Source of the DNA: Sycobia sp. Sy_11
Lineage: Eukaryota > Arthropoda > Insecta > Hymenoptera > Epichrysomallidae
Length of the DNA stretch: 64,000 nt
Assembly (NCBI GenBank): GCA_018907035.1
Contig: JACCIC010000139.1
Span: 1,172,501 to 1,236,500 of the forward strand
Reading direction: 5' to 3'
Positions 11,230 through 23,199 of the stretch are shown here, piece by piece. A program made the translations under genes and the position numbers. How positions within the stretch are numbered: the first letter of the stretch is position 1; the number at the start of each line of letters is the position of its first letter. The notes beneath the pieces were generated by a model that saw nothing but the letters and a program-made list of their open reading frames with translations, was not told the DNA's origin and searched no databases.

Positions 11230-13960
11230 ATTCAACGGCCAATCGCGCGCGTCAGTGCGATGTTTTACTTCGGGGTAAATTTCGTCGCCCTCCACACCCC
11301 CCTCCCCCCGCCGGGGGTATCGAAGCCGCGAATGCATGGGAGGGCGTCGAAATTCCGGAGACGCGATGCGCTCCTCGAGGCTTTCGAGCCGAAGGCGAGG
11401 CCAACCTCGCGTTCGAATTTCCAGGGTGTCGGCTCACCCCCCCCCTCTCCCCTCTCCCGACGACCCTCCCACGGGGTACAATGCATAATACGCCCTGGCC
11501 CGGCGATCGCGTCAGTATCGCGCGCGTCTATCAATCCAAGCAGGGACGGGGCGGGGAGGGGGTGCAGCCGGGCCACTCGGGCCGTCTCGCATCGGAGACG
11601 CCGGGCGCGTTCCGCTATGCCACGCGCGCGCGCGACCCTCCCCGCGCCCGGGGAAATCCAATCTCGTCTCTGTCGTTCGGCGAATCGATCGCGCAGAGCC
11701 GTGAAAGGGCGCGGAGCCGGATGGCGGCCGGGTCCCGGATTCAATCGTCGGCGGGCGCGTCAACTTTCGCGGCCTCTCGGCCCGCACCTCCGCCCGCCCG
11801 TCCCCGCGCCCGCTTCTTTGTTTACGGGTTCTCGACCTAAGTCGATATCTTTTCGAGTTCCGGCCCCCGCTCGCCGCGCGGGTACGGCAGGGAGGGAAAA
11901 AGCCGCGGGAAACGCCTCTGGACCGACGCGGTGACTCGTCCCCAACCCCTCCCTCCCCCCTCTCGCTCTCTCTCTCGCTCTTCTCTTGTTAGTTTGCGCG
12001 CGACTACGAGGAAAAAGCCCCTGCATGACCGGGGCTATAAAGCAATGTTTTGCCGCCGAAGAGTTGGCTCGTGAAATCCCCCCCCCCCCCGCATACTCCC
12101 AGTCGACTCGGGGGTCTTGTTCTCCGCTCGTAGTCCCTCCGTTCCGCAAGTAGACGCCTCGGGGAGATTCATAGCGCCCACGGCAGGCAACGTTCTATCT
12201 CGCAAATACGCGGTCGCCGCCCTTCTCCCCCCCCCGCCGGCCCCTTCACTACCCGGAACCTAGCACGACTTATTTCTTTTCCTGCCGGCCGACAACGACG
12301 ACGGCGACGACGAGCGCCTGCTCCCTGTAAGTTCTGGCGAGGCTACGTTGGGTTGTAGGAGGAGGGGTGGTGGCGGAGGGTTGAATTACTTTTCGCAAGA
12401 GCGGAGACCGCGATTTCTGCGCGCACTTTCCTAATTAAATTCTCCTTCTCTCCTCCCTTCCCCTCTTTTTTTGGGTATTTGTCCGCGTATCTGCCCCGAG
12501 TCGGCGTGCGCGAGCGACTTAATTGTGCAGCGAGGCTCTAACGTATAGTCGAGTTGTAAAGGGACAGGGAGGTTTCTTGGCTCGGTACTTCAGTCCCCCT
12601 TCCCCCGTCCTGCTCCGAACTGTCGATAAGGCAAAACTTTGGAAAAGAACGGTTTCGTGCTCCGCACCTATATAGATTTCATCTCCCTCCCTCGCAAGTT
12701 CGTCCTGTATTTTTCTTGTTTTAATTTCGTCCTCGTGCCATAAACTTTATTTCCGGGAGTTTAATTAGTTCGCATTTAGATTGATATTATATATCGGAGG
12801 CGGGTCCGTCGCCACCGAATACCAAGTCGGTGTTTCTTCGTTTACAGATTTCACCCTTGCAGTTATCTTTTTTTTTTTTAAAATTATTATTGGCGCACGC
12901 ACACCGCTCAGCCTCCTCTACCTATGAACAGGTGCAGCCACGTAGCGAATAGCCGCTGGACTCGAAAACTAAACGTAAAATTACAGAGGAGCACGCCCGA
13001 GACCGAGACATTTCCCGTGGAAGGTCGTACGACAAGCGTGCCGCTATATTTCGTATCGTTCGATTCCCCCCGGCCCCCCTCGCCGCCAATCCTCCATCCT
13101 ACGACGTGACGACCGCGCTGAGAAAGTACGGTATGTACGCGCGGTATGCAGAATTTTATTTGCTGTACTCCGCAAGACCCGAGCACGTCCCTCGCCTCAA
13201 CGAACAGGCGCGCGCACGCGTTCGACGTGGTAGTTTCTGCCACCCCTCCCCCTCCCCGGCCCACCGACTCCCTACCACGGCCTCTTTACACTTGTAAGCA
13301 CCTCCGCGCGCGCTCCTCGGAGATATAAGACGAGGTTTAAGGCTCGCATCGCCGAGCTTGATGTACGAGCTCTCGCGAGACGGACGAAGAGAAAGCTTGA
13401 TGGGGCGGGGGTGGGGGAGGGGAGGGGAAGGGCGCTTCCTCCTCCTCATCCCTCTCGCTGCGAAGGCCTCTCTGCCCACGTACTCGCGAGCAACGCTTGA
13501 ACGGACTCTTGAGAAAACTATGCGCCTTTCGTTATAGAGTGAACGTACATACATGCATATGTGTGTGTTTATATATATATATACACAGATATATACTATG
13601 TAGATAGAACGAACAAAATCTTCGTAATCGGTATTGCGTTCTATTCGTGGCCTGAACTTTTTTTGCCGTTTTACAGCTGTGACACCGTTTTTATTGTCGT
13701 TGTTGTTGTTTTTGTTGTTGCGAGCTTCAATAGGCTCTGTTTTCAAGATCCAAGTCCGGCACTGCAATTTACTGTACGTGCCAACTTACTTTTTTCCCCG
13801 TCTCCCGGCTCTTTGGAGAGCTTTTCGCCTCGTAAACCAAAGCCCCGAGCTTTACTTGCTATTTTTATAATAGACTGCAGTCAAGCCCTGTTTAATCTGT
13901 CTTACGGCGGGGAAAAAAAGGGGGAACGGTAAAGCCCGAAATCCGCGTGCTCTCCGAAAT
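11230..13960. other. CpG-rich block with homopolymer runs
   Basis: Long CpG-dense stretch with many C and G runs. At 11260-11934 both strands are open for 160-225 codons with Arg/Pro/Ala/Gly-rich translations, which is typical of CpG-rich non-coding DNA. A GAC-rich trinucleotide patch lies near 12294-12315, and a (GTT)-type patch near 13696-13720. I see no supported gene. Confidence 0.55.
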
Positions 13961-14900
13961 TTGAGTTTGTGAAAATTGTCCCAATTTTCATCGGCAATGA
14001 AATTTTCCCTCGTGAATCACCGAACACTTGGAGTTATTTGCACAGTGTTATTGCATAGATTTGCAACGGCTGAACTTATTTCTCAGTCGAAATTTCATTG
14101 CTTATTAGCAGTTGACCTCGTTTCATAGAAATGTAAATTTAAAGTGCATTACAGTTCTCGGACTGCGTAATGGAGAATTATATAATTAACTGTCTAGCTA
14201 CATCCAGTAAATAGATCAATTTGTAATGGGTGAACAATAATAACTGATTCAAATAGTACAAGGTGTGATTACTGAAAATCCGTGAATAATTACAAATTAT
14301 ATCAATAGCCTTGAAAGCATTACTACCTCGTACGGTATCATATTACTGATAACATAAGTTCTTTTTCCATTCTCAGTTACGTTAATTCAATAGCTTTCTT
14401 TCATGTATATTACGATGAACTCTCTAAAAATCGTCAATGAATATACACCAGTGTTTAAAGAACAGTCGTTGATTGAAACAGTGCAGTGGATAAATACCGT
14501 TTGCATCAATTGCTTTGACGACAACATACTGATTCGATAATGGTGACCAAAGAGTAACGATTGAAATAGCTCTGTTCGATGATAAATGCTTGATATTCAT
14601 ATGAAACGTTTGTGTAAGCTTTTCATTTCTTCGAAGTAAGTTTCACGATTTAAACATACATTGTGCATTACATTTATCGGAGACAATTTTCCATTAAGGT
14701 ATGGTTCGTATGATTCGGATTTTATCCACCTTTTTGTGTTACAACACTCATACAAAAGATATAGCTCATCCAGTTATCGATGATCGATCGGAAATTACTC
14801 TCACAGAGAGTAAATCGAAGTTGCTGAGAAGAAAAAAATCAATGGAAATAGCCACTGGTACAGTTACGGAGGCCGAAAATTCATCTGCAAGGAAAGGGAC
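13960..14900. other. AT-rich unique block
   Basis: Repeat-poor AT-rich DNA. The strong donor-like string GAAGTAAGTTT near 14635 has no open frame leading into it. I see no gene. Confidence 0.6.
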
Positions 14901-15090
14901 TTCTCGGCGTATAATTCTGTACATCGACGCGGCTTTCCCCGCCGCCCCGCGAAACTTCTTCCGAGTGCGCACCGGCGAAAGGGCCAAGAGATTGGCGGGC
15001 GGGGGGAGGCGTGGAACGAAACTTCTCGTACACGGGGGCGGCTGCAAGTGGACGTCGGCGGCTTCGGCGGCCACCGCGATTAATCTCCTT

Positions 15091-15110
15091 CGCGCGCGCG
15101 CGCGCGCGCG
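15091..15110. repeat. (CG)10 run, Z-DNA-prone
   Basis: Twenty bases of perfectly alternating C and G. Confidence 0.9.
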
Positions 15111-15513
15111 ACACCAAAGGCACTGGTGCGGCGCGGGCGCACGTATATTGGGAGAAAAATCGCTGACGACGCTGACGTGGCAAAGTGGCCCCTAAACGAG
15201 CCGCGGACCGATTCTTCCTATTACCCTACGTCGAGGCTACGACGCGCCCTCCTCCTACACCGCTGCCCCCTTCCCCAGCCGGCTCGTTTATTCTGCCTGG
15301 CGCTAAGAAATTGCCTCGATAAATTCGCGCGACTCCCCCAGCCCCCCTCGCCACCCCCCCCCCAATATACGTACCCCGTCGCCCGCAACGCTTCCTTCGG
15401 CAAAACCCACCTCGATCTTATATATTTGTAACCCTCCCCCCGACCCCAACGCCACGCCCGCTCGCCGGCCTCCTATCCCGGACGATGGACGTGACTCGAA
15501 TCAATGATCGCGT

Positions 15514-15538
15514 GAGAGAGAGAGAGAGAGAGAGAGAG
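15514..15538. repeat. (GA)n microsatellite, 25 bp
   Basis: Pure GA run. Confidence 0.9.
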
Positions 15539-15839
15539 TCTTGTAAGCAGCGCGGTATGTACACGCCGAGTATTTCAAGTCTCGTCTTTAGGATGGAAGT
15601 TATAGGCGAGTTGTTTAATATGCATTCTTCTGGGATCGAATATAACGGGAGGGCGCGGGGGGGGGGGCAAGGAGCTATACACGGAATCTCAATAAGAGCG
15701 TCCCGTGCGACTCGATTATGGTAGAGCGAAAAATTCGTCCCTCGCGACGCTCATGAGAGCGGAAATCTAATTTATTTTCCTCTTTTTCTTGATGGCCCGT
15801 CCGCCGTTCTTTCTTACAAACGATCTAGGTTTTACTGGG

Positions 15840-16490
15840 AATTTTCGCTACGCCCGTGCCAAATAGTTGTACGTTTATTCGAGACTGTAGCATAGTTTAT
15901 GGAATATTGCTTCGCATGGTTATATGTATACAGTAGGTGTGTAACTACGAAGCAAGTCTAGTATACTAATTTTATATTATGAAAGGTTTCAAATTTCATG
16001 TCAACAGTTTGATGAATTTAATTAAAGCTTTGCCGCAATGTAATGTAGACGTAATTTTAGGGTGTGGTTAACTAAATTAAAATGAACTATATCTAGATAT
16101 ACCTATTCTTAAAGGGAAACTTTTGTTCCTAAAATTTTGACAACACCTTCAATGTGGATTTGCAATTATGGACAATTTACTTTACATTGTCACAGAGATT
16201 CAATCGAGGTCGTTAAATGGTAGAATATGTAGAGCATTTTTTTCATAAGTATTACGTTTCAAATATTTTACAAAGCGCTCATTTTCAATCCGTTGCGATT
16301 AATCTGCTGGAAATTTTCATAGCAGCGAGGAATACACGAAATTAAAGGGCAGGATTAATTATTGAATTCAAACGATTCACTGCTTACGTTTAATGTCGTT
16401 TAAAAGAGAAACACGCTTTCGGTCGATGGGGAAAAATTATCTTTAACAGTACCTTACGAGCAAAAAAAAAAAAAAAAAGAAAAACGAAGG
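15840..16490. other. AT-rich unique block
   Basis: Repeat-poor AT-rich DNA ending in a run of 17 A (16462-16478). I see nothing else. Confidence 0.6.
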
Positions 16491-16768
16491 CAGCTCGAAG
16501 TTACAGGAGGCGCATTAGCTGCGACTACAACATGCGCCGCACATACACAGACACGCGACGCGAGACTCTCGTTTATGTAACCGCACGCGATCGAATGGCT
16601 TGGCTTTCGGGGCGCGAGCGAGCGTACGAGAGCTCATTGCCCCCCACCCCCCCAACGCCCCACCCTCTGGAGTGCATATAATTCTTAAGCCAATCTGATC
16701 CTCCAATAATCGCCGACCCCGAAAGGTGCGGCTGGCAGTGTTGTCGGCTTGAGGGAGAAAGGGAGCGA

Positions 16769-16774
<6 letters not shown>

Positions 16775-16802
<28 letters not shown>
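16775..16802. repeat. (GA)n microsatellite, 28 bp
   Basis: Pure GA run within a longer purine-rich stretch. Confidence 0.9.
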
Positions 16803-16805
<3 letters not shown>

Positions 16806-17294
16806 AGGCGAGAGGAGGCACGAGCGTCCGGCAGCCGAGTAATTCGCGAATTCGGTATATATCTATCTATATGTATATACGGGGCTCGCCGAAAATTTAC
16901 GATATCTCCCCAGTATAGCGCCGGAACAGGAGGTTGGACGAGGAGGAGGAGGAGGCGAGAGGGCCGAAGGATAGTACTTGGGGCTCGGCGCTGGCTGTCG
17001 TGCGTCAAGTGCATACTTCAAGTCGCATGCCGGAGAGTCCGGAGAGAGAGAGAGAGAGGGAAAGAGAGAGGGCGAGTGAGGGGGAAGAGAAAGAGATGGA
17101 GTGACTCCACCCGCCACGCCCATCGCTTCACCTCTCTACCCCCCCCCCTCGCCTTTGGTCCAAGTCCGTGTTTCTGCATGCCCCTCCGCGGGCCGTGCCG
17201 CGGGCGGACAGGCTCGCCTACGCCGCTGTCTACCTCTCTGCCCCTCTCGCTCGCGAGAAATTCTGCAAGGCGTTATGGCAATCGCTGGCCGAGA

Positions 17295-17298
<4 letters not shown>

Positions 17299-17327
<29 letters not shown>
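17299..17327. repeat. (GA)n microsatellite, 29 bp
   Basis: Pure GA run. Confidence 0.9.
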
Positions 17328-17331
<4 letters not shown>

Positions 17332-17579
17332 CCGAGAGACTTCCACGGTGTACTGCGCTGCTGTGTTTGAGTTTAGTCTAGGCTGCAATCAGCGGCGCAT
17401 CTTACCTGAAACAGAAAGAAGAAAGGTATATTTAGTACGTCACTGATAAGATTAGAGAAACACGCAAACTCTATGTGTGTGAGTATATATAAATGCGCGT
17501 GTTTTAAAATTAATTAGAACAAACAAACGAGTGAATTACGCACAGCGAGATTACACAACTGGCGCAAATATTTATCGGG

Positions 17580-17752
17580 GACGAATTAATTGACCACCCA
17601 CCCCCCCCTCCCCCACACCGCCACCCCCTCACCAACGCGGAGATGGCGCGCGCGGATTATTTACGCGCGCCCAACCGTTTGTTAATTAATGGCAAATCAT
17701 TTTAATTGCCACGGCGCGGCTCTATAAATAACGGGCTTCACCGGGAATTAAT
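17580..17752. promoter_or_regulatory. candidate enhancer-like island with homeodomain-type sites
   Basis: Three TTAATT-type cores lie within about 170 bp, including TTAATTAA at 17682-17689. There is also a GGATTA core (17654-17659) of the kind bound by K50 homeodomain proteins. GGCGCGCG (17645-17652) and CGCGCGCC (17664-17671) form perfect 8-bp inverted arms around an 11-base AT-rich spacer. GGCAA (17691-17695) and TTGCC (17706-17710) form a second pair. Such clusters are common in insect developmental enhancers, but AT-rich cores also occur by chance. The regulatory role is inferred. Confidence 0.25.
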
Positions 17753-18168
17753 TGAAAAGCACCGAGAGCCGGGCGCTCGGAGCATTGTTCGGGAATTCCG
17801 CGATCGATTCGACGACCGCGCGCGCGTGCGATTTTTAACGCTCGCCGAGCGAGGGCAGCGCGCAATAAGGCGCCGTGCGACAGAGGGTGGGGGGGGGGAG
17901 GAGCGGGGGCGATCGCCCCCGGCGTCGACTGCGAAAGCGCCTCGAGCGCAGAGGTGGCACTGTTTTTTTTTTTTATAATACGTGTCTATACGTACACGTA
18001 TAAGGAACGACGAAGACTCGGTCGAGCGCTTTGATGTACTTCCTGTCGATGCACGATCGACTGTGTAGGCGCGAAAAAAAATTGCCGCGGTCTCGGATTA
18101 AATTGCCATAAAGCTTCGGCGTACTATCTGTGAGCCGGGGACCTCTTGAAAGAAAATCCTTTTTCTCT

Positions 18169-18171
<3 letters not shown>

Positions 18172-18216
<45 letters not shown>
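18172..18216. repeat. (AT)n microsatellite, 45 bp
   Basis: Pure AT run at the switch from CpG-rich to AT-rich sequence. Confidence 0.95.
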
Positions 18217-18217
<1 letters not shown>

Positions 18218-18219
18218 GC

Positions 18220-19160
18220 AGCACGTAAAATAACTTGATCGTGTTTTTTGTTTATTTGATTCTTTATCAAAATCTGTACAAAGTAGGGATCTTAAAAATG
18301 CATTGTCTAGTGAGGATCTAAGGACCAATGTCTAGATCCATCACGCATACTGAATTCATACATACTCTCTTGAAAACGAAAAATGATCTTCGAAATGAAT
18401 TCGCAATTTGCAATTGTAAGCGTTAAACACAATCGATGATATCTGTATTTTAAAGTTTACTCTTACCATTTCTTACATTCACATCGTTCGGTTCCCTCGC
18501 GACGAGGCAAGTTTTGAAACGTCGGATTCTACACAGCATAAAATCATACGTTACCGTGCCATTTAAAACTTTTGCTCCAATGGATTTTGTTCGTCATAAT
18601 TATAACCGACTTGAGATTGTGCTTTCGTATCTCCCCCCCCCCCCATTATTCATTTCTATTATGATATTGTTAGAAAATTTCTTAATGTTCCGGACAATAT
18701 TACCAACTGCATAGTAATTAAATCCTTCTCGTGTGTCGAATTATACCGTACACGAGTCTCGAGATCGATAAGACTGCCGCAATTCATTGGCACTAAAAAT
18801 TACGTTTTTTTTCCTCCATGCTGATCGCCTCCGCAAATTACGACATCTGTCTAACGGTATGAGATTTTGTTTTCGAGTTGGCAAAGCAAAGATTGCAGAG
18901 AAATTGCAAAATTTTTTTTGGAAATTTCATTGTTCTGTAGTCGGTCGAGAATTCTTGCAAATCACGACAGTCTGATACTATCGCAATTCTAATATATGTT
19001 TACGTAGAGCCTATAGTCCGACAACTTTGCAAATAGACAAATAAATTAATAATGTAAATGAGAACTATTAATAATCCAGTTTAAAATATTTCGAGGACTT
19101 AAGAAGGTATCTCTTGGATCAACCTCGTTGTTTCCATTGCAAAAAGCTCCCTGGACTGCG
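18220..19160. other. AT-rich unique block
   Basis: AT-rich DNA with a C run near 18632-18644 and no microsatellite. Frames of about 60-66 codons are short and unrecognised. I see no gene. Confidence 0.6.
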
Positions 19161-19517
19161 TTATTTTAGTTGTATTGGTCGGCCGACAGACCGTCTTACA
19201 CAAGACTTCGAAATATACACGTAATACCTATAGATATAAGCTCTTACGCGCCGTAACTCAGACTTTTCCCAGCCACGCCGTGAAAAGCTACAAAGGCGCT
19301 CCGAGAACGTCCAGATTTTCTCGGAAAAACGCGCAGGTCGGCGTAAACGAGATTTCGCCGAGGAGGAGAAAAAAGGCCCCCTGCGAGGACGAGGCCCCGG
19401 TTCCTTGGCACGTGTCCCCATTGATCCCGGGCCCGACTGAGTTCTAAAGGAGCAGAGAGGCGTCGCTTTTTCGCGCAAACTCGCGCGACTCGCGGTCACC
19501 AGGCGCGGAGTAAGAGA

Positions 19518-19521
<4 letters not shown>

Positions 19522-19552
<31 letters not shown>
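19522..19552. repeat. (GA)n microsatellite, 31 bp
   Basis: Pure GA run. Confidence 0.95.
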
Positions 19553-19555
<3 letters not shown>

Positions 19556-19828
19556 GGAGGGGCGAGGATGGGCGGGATGGAGGTATTGTCCCTCGGCGCT
19601 TTTGTGGGTTCCCAGAGAGCCGAGCGTGGCCGACGCTTTTGAGCTTAGCTGCGCGCCCTCCGCGCCGCGCGGCTCCAAAATATAATAACAACTCGGGTAA
19701 ATAGGGGGGGGAGGGGGGCGCGGGCGTTTTCTTTGAGCCCACGCGGCCTCTTTCGCAACCCGGCGCGCCGCGGCCTTTTGTCAAGTTCAAGCAATCATAC
19801 ATTGTTTGAACGTAGATTTTCTCCCGCG

Positions 19829-19857
19829 GCTGCTGCTGCTGCTGCTGCTGCTGCTGC
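19829..19857. repeat. (GCT)n trinucleotide repeat, about 9 units
   Basis: Pure GCT repeat (CAG on the other strand). In different frames it reads as poly-Ala, poly-Cys, poly-Leu or poly-Gln, and no surrounding frame is convincingly coding. Confidence 0.9.
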
Positions 19858-20120
19858 GGCATTCTCGGCAGCGCCAACAAAGGGGGGGAGGGGGGAGGTT
19901 AGCTCTCGCTTTACCCCTAATTTTTTAATGGAGAGAGCAAGAAAAGAGTTTGAGCAATTTTTCATCTTCTTTTTCCGAGCCGTTGCACAATTTTCGAGCT
20001 AGACACGTCGCATTTAAACAAATTATTTTCTTCGTCAGTACGCCACCGTCGTTATTTTGTATATTATGTTATATAAGCGCCCTCGTTGCGCTCTCGTTAC
20101 GTAAGGACAATCGACTTCAA

Positions 20121-20122
<2 letters not shown>

Positions 20123-20188
<66 letters not shown>

Positions 20189-20190
20189 TA
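20123..20190. repeat. (TA)n microsatellite, about 68 bp, interrupted
   Basis: TA run with an ATAATA break near its start and a TACATA break near its end. It is among the longest TA tracts here. Confidence 0.95.
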
Positions 20191-20819
20191 ATAATAATTT
20201 AAGATTTAAAACAAGCGTGCGAGCAATAATGTACTGATTTAAAGCTGCAATGTGTTTTTGAATTTAATGCCAAACGTCCAAAGGTAAAATCTCCCTTCTA
20301 TATAATTATTTTTCTGCGGCAAAGTTTTTAGAAAGTATACACACTGTATAGAAGAGCAACGTTAGAATAAAAGAATGGATCGGTCAAATATTTACCCGTC
20401 TAAAAATTATAAATAATTATTCTAAAGTAAAAACCTTGCGGCGAGTGTAAGAATTACGTTGAAAAACGTAATGCTTATAGACGAGAATGATAAAAATAGT
20501 AATATTCCTCTCTTCGGTATAAAAATTAAAATTTCAAACTCGTCTGCTGTAAAAAAATTCCTTTCTATTTAAAAATGTATCTTTTATGAAAGGCATAAAA
20601 TTTATATTTAACTTTAGACGTGCTACATTTAAAAAAAACATCTTCATATAAATTATATATTTGCAAGTCTGCATTGAATTGTTAATTATGTATGTAATGT
20701 TTCGGTTCTTCAAAAATTTAAATTATGTTTCATCGCACTCATCTCATTTCATCTTCACTTTAACGGCGCAGCATTGAGCTTAAACTTTGAGATACATAAT
20801 TTAAAATTAAATGCAAAAT

Positions 20820-20823
<4 letters not shown>

Positions 20824-20868
<45 letters not shown>
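20824..20868. repeat. (TA)n microsatellite, 45 bp
   Basis: Pure TA run. Confidence 0.95.
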
Positions 20869-20872
<4 letters not shown>

Positions 20873-21011
20873 TTCGTTTAAAAAATTCTAATCGGATAAA
20901 TAATCCCACCAAGTAATTAATATATAATCTAGCTTCGATATCTCAATATACAGACACATCAATATTAATTACAAATTCACGGGTGGATCACAGCATTAGG
21001 AATGGTATTTG

Positions 21012-21012
<1 letters not shown>

Positions 21013-21049
<37 letters not shown>
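21013..21049. repeat. (TA)n microsatellite, 37 bp
   Basis: Pure TA run about 145 bp after the previous one. Confidence 0.95.
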
Positions 21050-21054
<5 letters not shown>

Positions 21055-21676
21055 CTTTCGCCCATAGCGATATAATCAATCGGCTCGTTGATTATACCAT
21101 GCGTAAGCGAGAAATGGCCTCTGTGCGCTTGCACATGCGGCATATGAGGGGGTGGGAGAGGGGCAGAGAGGCCCGCGATCGCTTCCGTTTACAAGCGAGC
21201 TGATATATGGCAAATGGGTATGAGTTTGATAGGTTTCGAACCTTTGAGCGAGACGCTCGGCCAGTACTCGCGCACTTATCGAGCGAGGAGTCCCGAGAGT
21301 TATATTATACGATTATCGCCAGATCGTTAATGAAACACGACTTTTATTCAATTAGCGGGCGTTCATTAATTGTAGAACGCCAAGAAATACAGGGAGCGAG
21401 GGAGGGAGGGAGAGAGAGAGAGAGAGAAAGAGAAACAGAGGGACAGACCGAGTAGTGAAGAGAATGGAGGGGCGGGATTCGATGAGTTTCTGAATCAGTG
21501 GAGAAAAGTTAATTACTCCGTCGTTACGTTGATTAATGAGTCGTGATTCCAGTCATGATTTTAAACTGTACTTTCAACGCGTCAACGTTCAGCTTTCGGA
21601 TGCGCGCCGAGCGATTGGAAAGGATTCATTTAATTATATCAGTCTGATGTAATGTTATGTATAATACGGATCTGTA

Positions 21677-21690
21677 TATCTATCTATCTA

Positions 21691-21738
<48 letters not shown>
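21677..21738. repeat. (TATC)4 followed by (TA)n, 62 bp
   Basis: Four TATC units at 21677-21692 run directly into a TA tract. Confidence 0.95.
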
Positions 21739-21745
<7 letters not shown>

Positions 21746-22174
21746 AATGCTTGCGTCGTTAAAAAGCTTCGAACGGAGAACGGGGTATTTTATTATCCTC
21801 GTTACGCGCGTATGTGTGCGCGTGCGTGCGCGTGTTTTCGCTTTATTCCAAAGGCGACAATTTGCGTACGGCGAATAAATTTATGGGCGAGCATAAATTT
21901 TCTATACGCGGAGGCGCGGAGGAAATCGATCCCGGGGCATTTCGATTATAAAAAAAAAAAAAAAAGAATGAAAAAAAAAACGAAGAAAAAATGGCGCACC
22001 ATTCGTCTCTGAAAAATAAGCCTCGGAAAATGCATGAAATCCCGGCTTATACATTCCGTTATATGAGAAAGTAGACGGGGATATGGAGAAAAAGGAGACA
22101 AATCGCGAAATTTTGCGTAAGCGCTCGCGAGTGTCGAGCTTTTAAACCAGCGAATCCTTAGTAGGGGCTCAATC

Positions 22175-22175
<1 letters not shown>

Positions 22176-22238
<63 letters not shown>

Positions 22239-22240
22239 GT
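22176..22240. repeat. (TA)n microsatellite, about 65 bp
   Basis: TA run, pure to about 22228, then TGTA-interrupted. Confidence 0.95.
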
Positions 22241-22446
22241 AGAAATTGCGCACCGATTGCGTGCGCGTACGCACTTCGTTACAGTCCTCGACCCATTGGC
22301 ACATTAATCGAGCTTCATTGGCGCGGGTCCGTGTGAGAATATTACACGATCTTATTAGGAAAAGTCCAATAGGCTTCCGGAGTTATGGGCGATTTGGGAA
22401 ATTGTTTCTCTCGCAGGTAAATCTAAGAGTAAAATGGTTCGTTATG

Positions 22447-22450
<4 letters not shown>

Positions 22451-22499
<49 letters not shown>
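22451..22499. repeat. (TA)n joined to (CA)n, 49 bp
   Basis: TA run to 22488 that changes directly into a short CA run. Confidence 0.95.
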
Positions 22500-23021
22500 C
22501 TTTAGATAATCCTTCCTTTGAACTCTCTACTGGGGCTCGCCGTGAAACATCTTCTCTCGGGGCGATTATCTGCCGTGAAAGACGACAAGTTTGCCCCCTT
22601 TTTTATCTGCTCGACCAATCAGAACTTACTACGAACGATCATAATCAAAGGCTCATTACGAGGGCGGCGAGGGGGCGTGGGGCTGGGGGTGGGGGCCAAG
22701 ACTTCATTAATGTATTGGACGAGGCGCCGCGCGCTGAGTTTGTTCAAGGATCGTTCGCGCGCCGGACGAAGTTTCCCGCGTTAAGCGCAGCGCGGACGGC
22801 CGAGAAAACGATCGGCTCGCCGAAGCAATTTCGCTAAAATGTCGAAGTGGGCTATCCTCGGATTTTTGCGCGTATCGAGCGGCTCCATCGAGATGTCTCG
22901 CGCTATATACATACGTATAGATATCTCGAAGCCCGCGCACCGAGGGGCAAACGTGCTCGGAGGAATGGTAATACTCAACTTTGAACGCCCGATATGTCCC
23001 AACTGACTATATAACTTCTCT

Positions 23022-23023
<2 letters not shown>

Positions 23024-23053
<30 letters not shown>
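23024..23053. repeat. (CT)n microsatellite, 30 bp
   Basis: Pure CT run shortly before an AT-rich block. Confidence 0.95.
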
Positions 23054-23056
<3 letters not shown>

Positions 23057-23199
23057 GTCTCTCTTTATATCCTTTCTTCCGAGAGCTGCACTTCATCCGT
23101 TCGACAGAAGATTCGCACAAGTCCCCGTTCGCTATATACTTATTCGTTTGGGCTGTATCAGTGCCGCCGGAGCTCCAGCACGTCTAAAGTTTTTATCGT

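Larger units (their letters stand above)
8620..11230. other. long AT-rich block
   Basis: Mostly AT-rich unique sequence. It holds two long TA tracts (9994 and 10145) and the stop-poor island at 10846-11142 described separately. Otherwise I see nothing specific. Confidence 0.6.
14900..15840. other. CpG-rich block
   Basis: CpG-rich DNA with a (CG)10 run and a GA tract. Overlapping stop-free frames on both strands are compositional. I see no gene. Confidence 0.6.
16490..18170. other. CpG-rich block with GA tracts and a regulatory-like island
   Basis: CpG-rich DNA with several GA tracts that give Arg-Glu or Ser-Leu pseudo-peptides. An island at 17580-17752 mixes TAATTA-type sites with inverted repeats and is listed separately. 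I see no gene. Confidence 0.55.
19160..19960. other. CpG-rich block carrying the longest open frame of the window
   Basis: On the - strand, 19880-19161 is open for 239 codons, the longest in the window. Its content is composite: a poly-Gln run from the GCT repeat, then a Pro/Arg-rich segment, then a Ser-Leu run from the GA tract. No domain is recognisable. I regard it as a compositional frame rather than a gene. Confidence 0.5.
19960..21060. other. AT-rich block with three TA tracts
   Basis: AT-rich DNA in which three long TA tracts make up a large part of the sequence. I see no gene. Confidence 0.6.

Noticed and set aside
11260..11934. 225-codon + frame with a 159-codon - frame opposite it
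   Set aside because: Both strands are open because of high CpG. The compositions are Arg/Ala/Pro/Gly-biased, as expected for non-coding DNA of this kind.
16749..17381. 210-codon + strand frame rich in Arg-Glu
   Set aside because: It depends on GA tracts and purine-rich DNA staying open. No domain is visible.
19161..19880. Longest open frame (239 codons, - strand) with nine Gln
   Set aside because: The poly-Gln comes from a GCT repeat and a later Ser-Leu run from a GA tract. The rest is Arg/Pro/Ser-rich CpG sequence with no motif.
21225..21250. GGTTTCGAACC, considered as a tRNA T-arm
   Set aside because: No matching acceptor, D-arm or anticodon arm upstream. No other T-arm-like string in the window has a cloverleaf around it.
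22395..22450. Good acceptor-like site followed by a short open stretch
   Set aside because: The frame enters a TA tract after about 12 codons with no donor.
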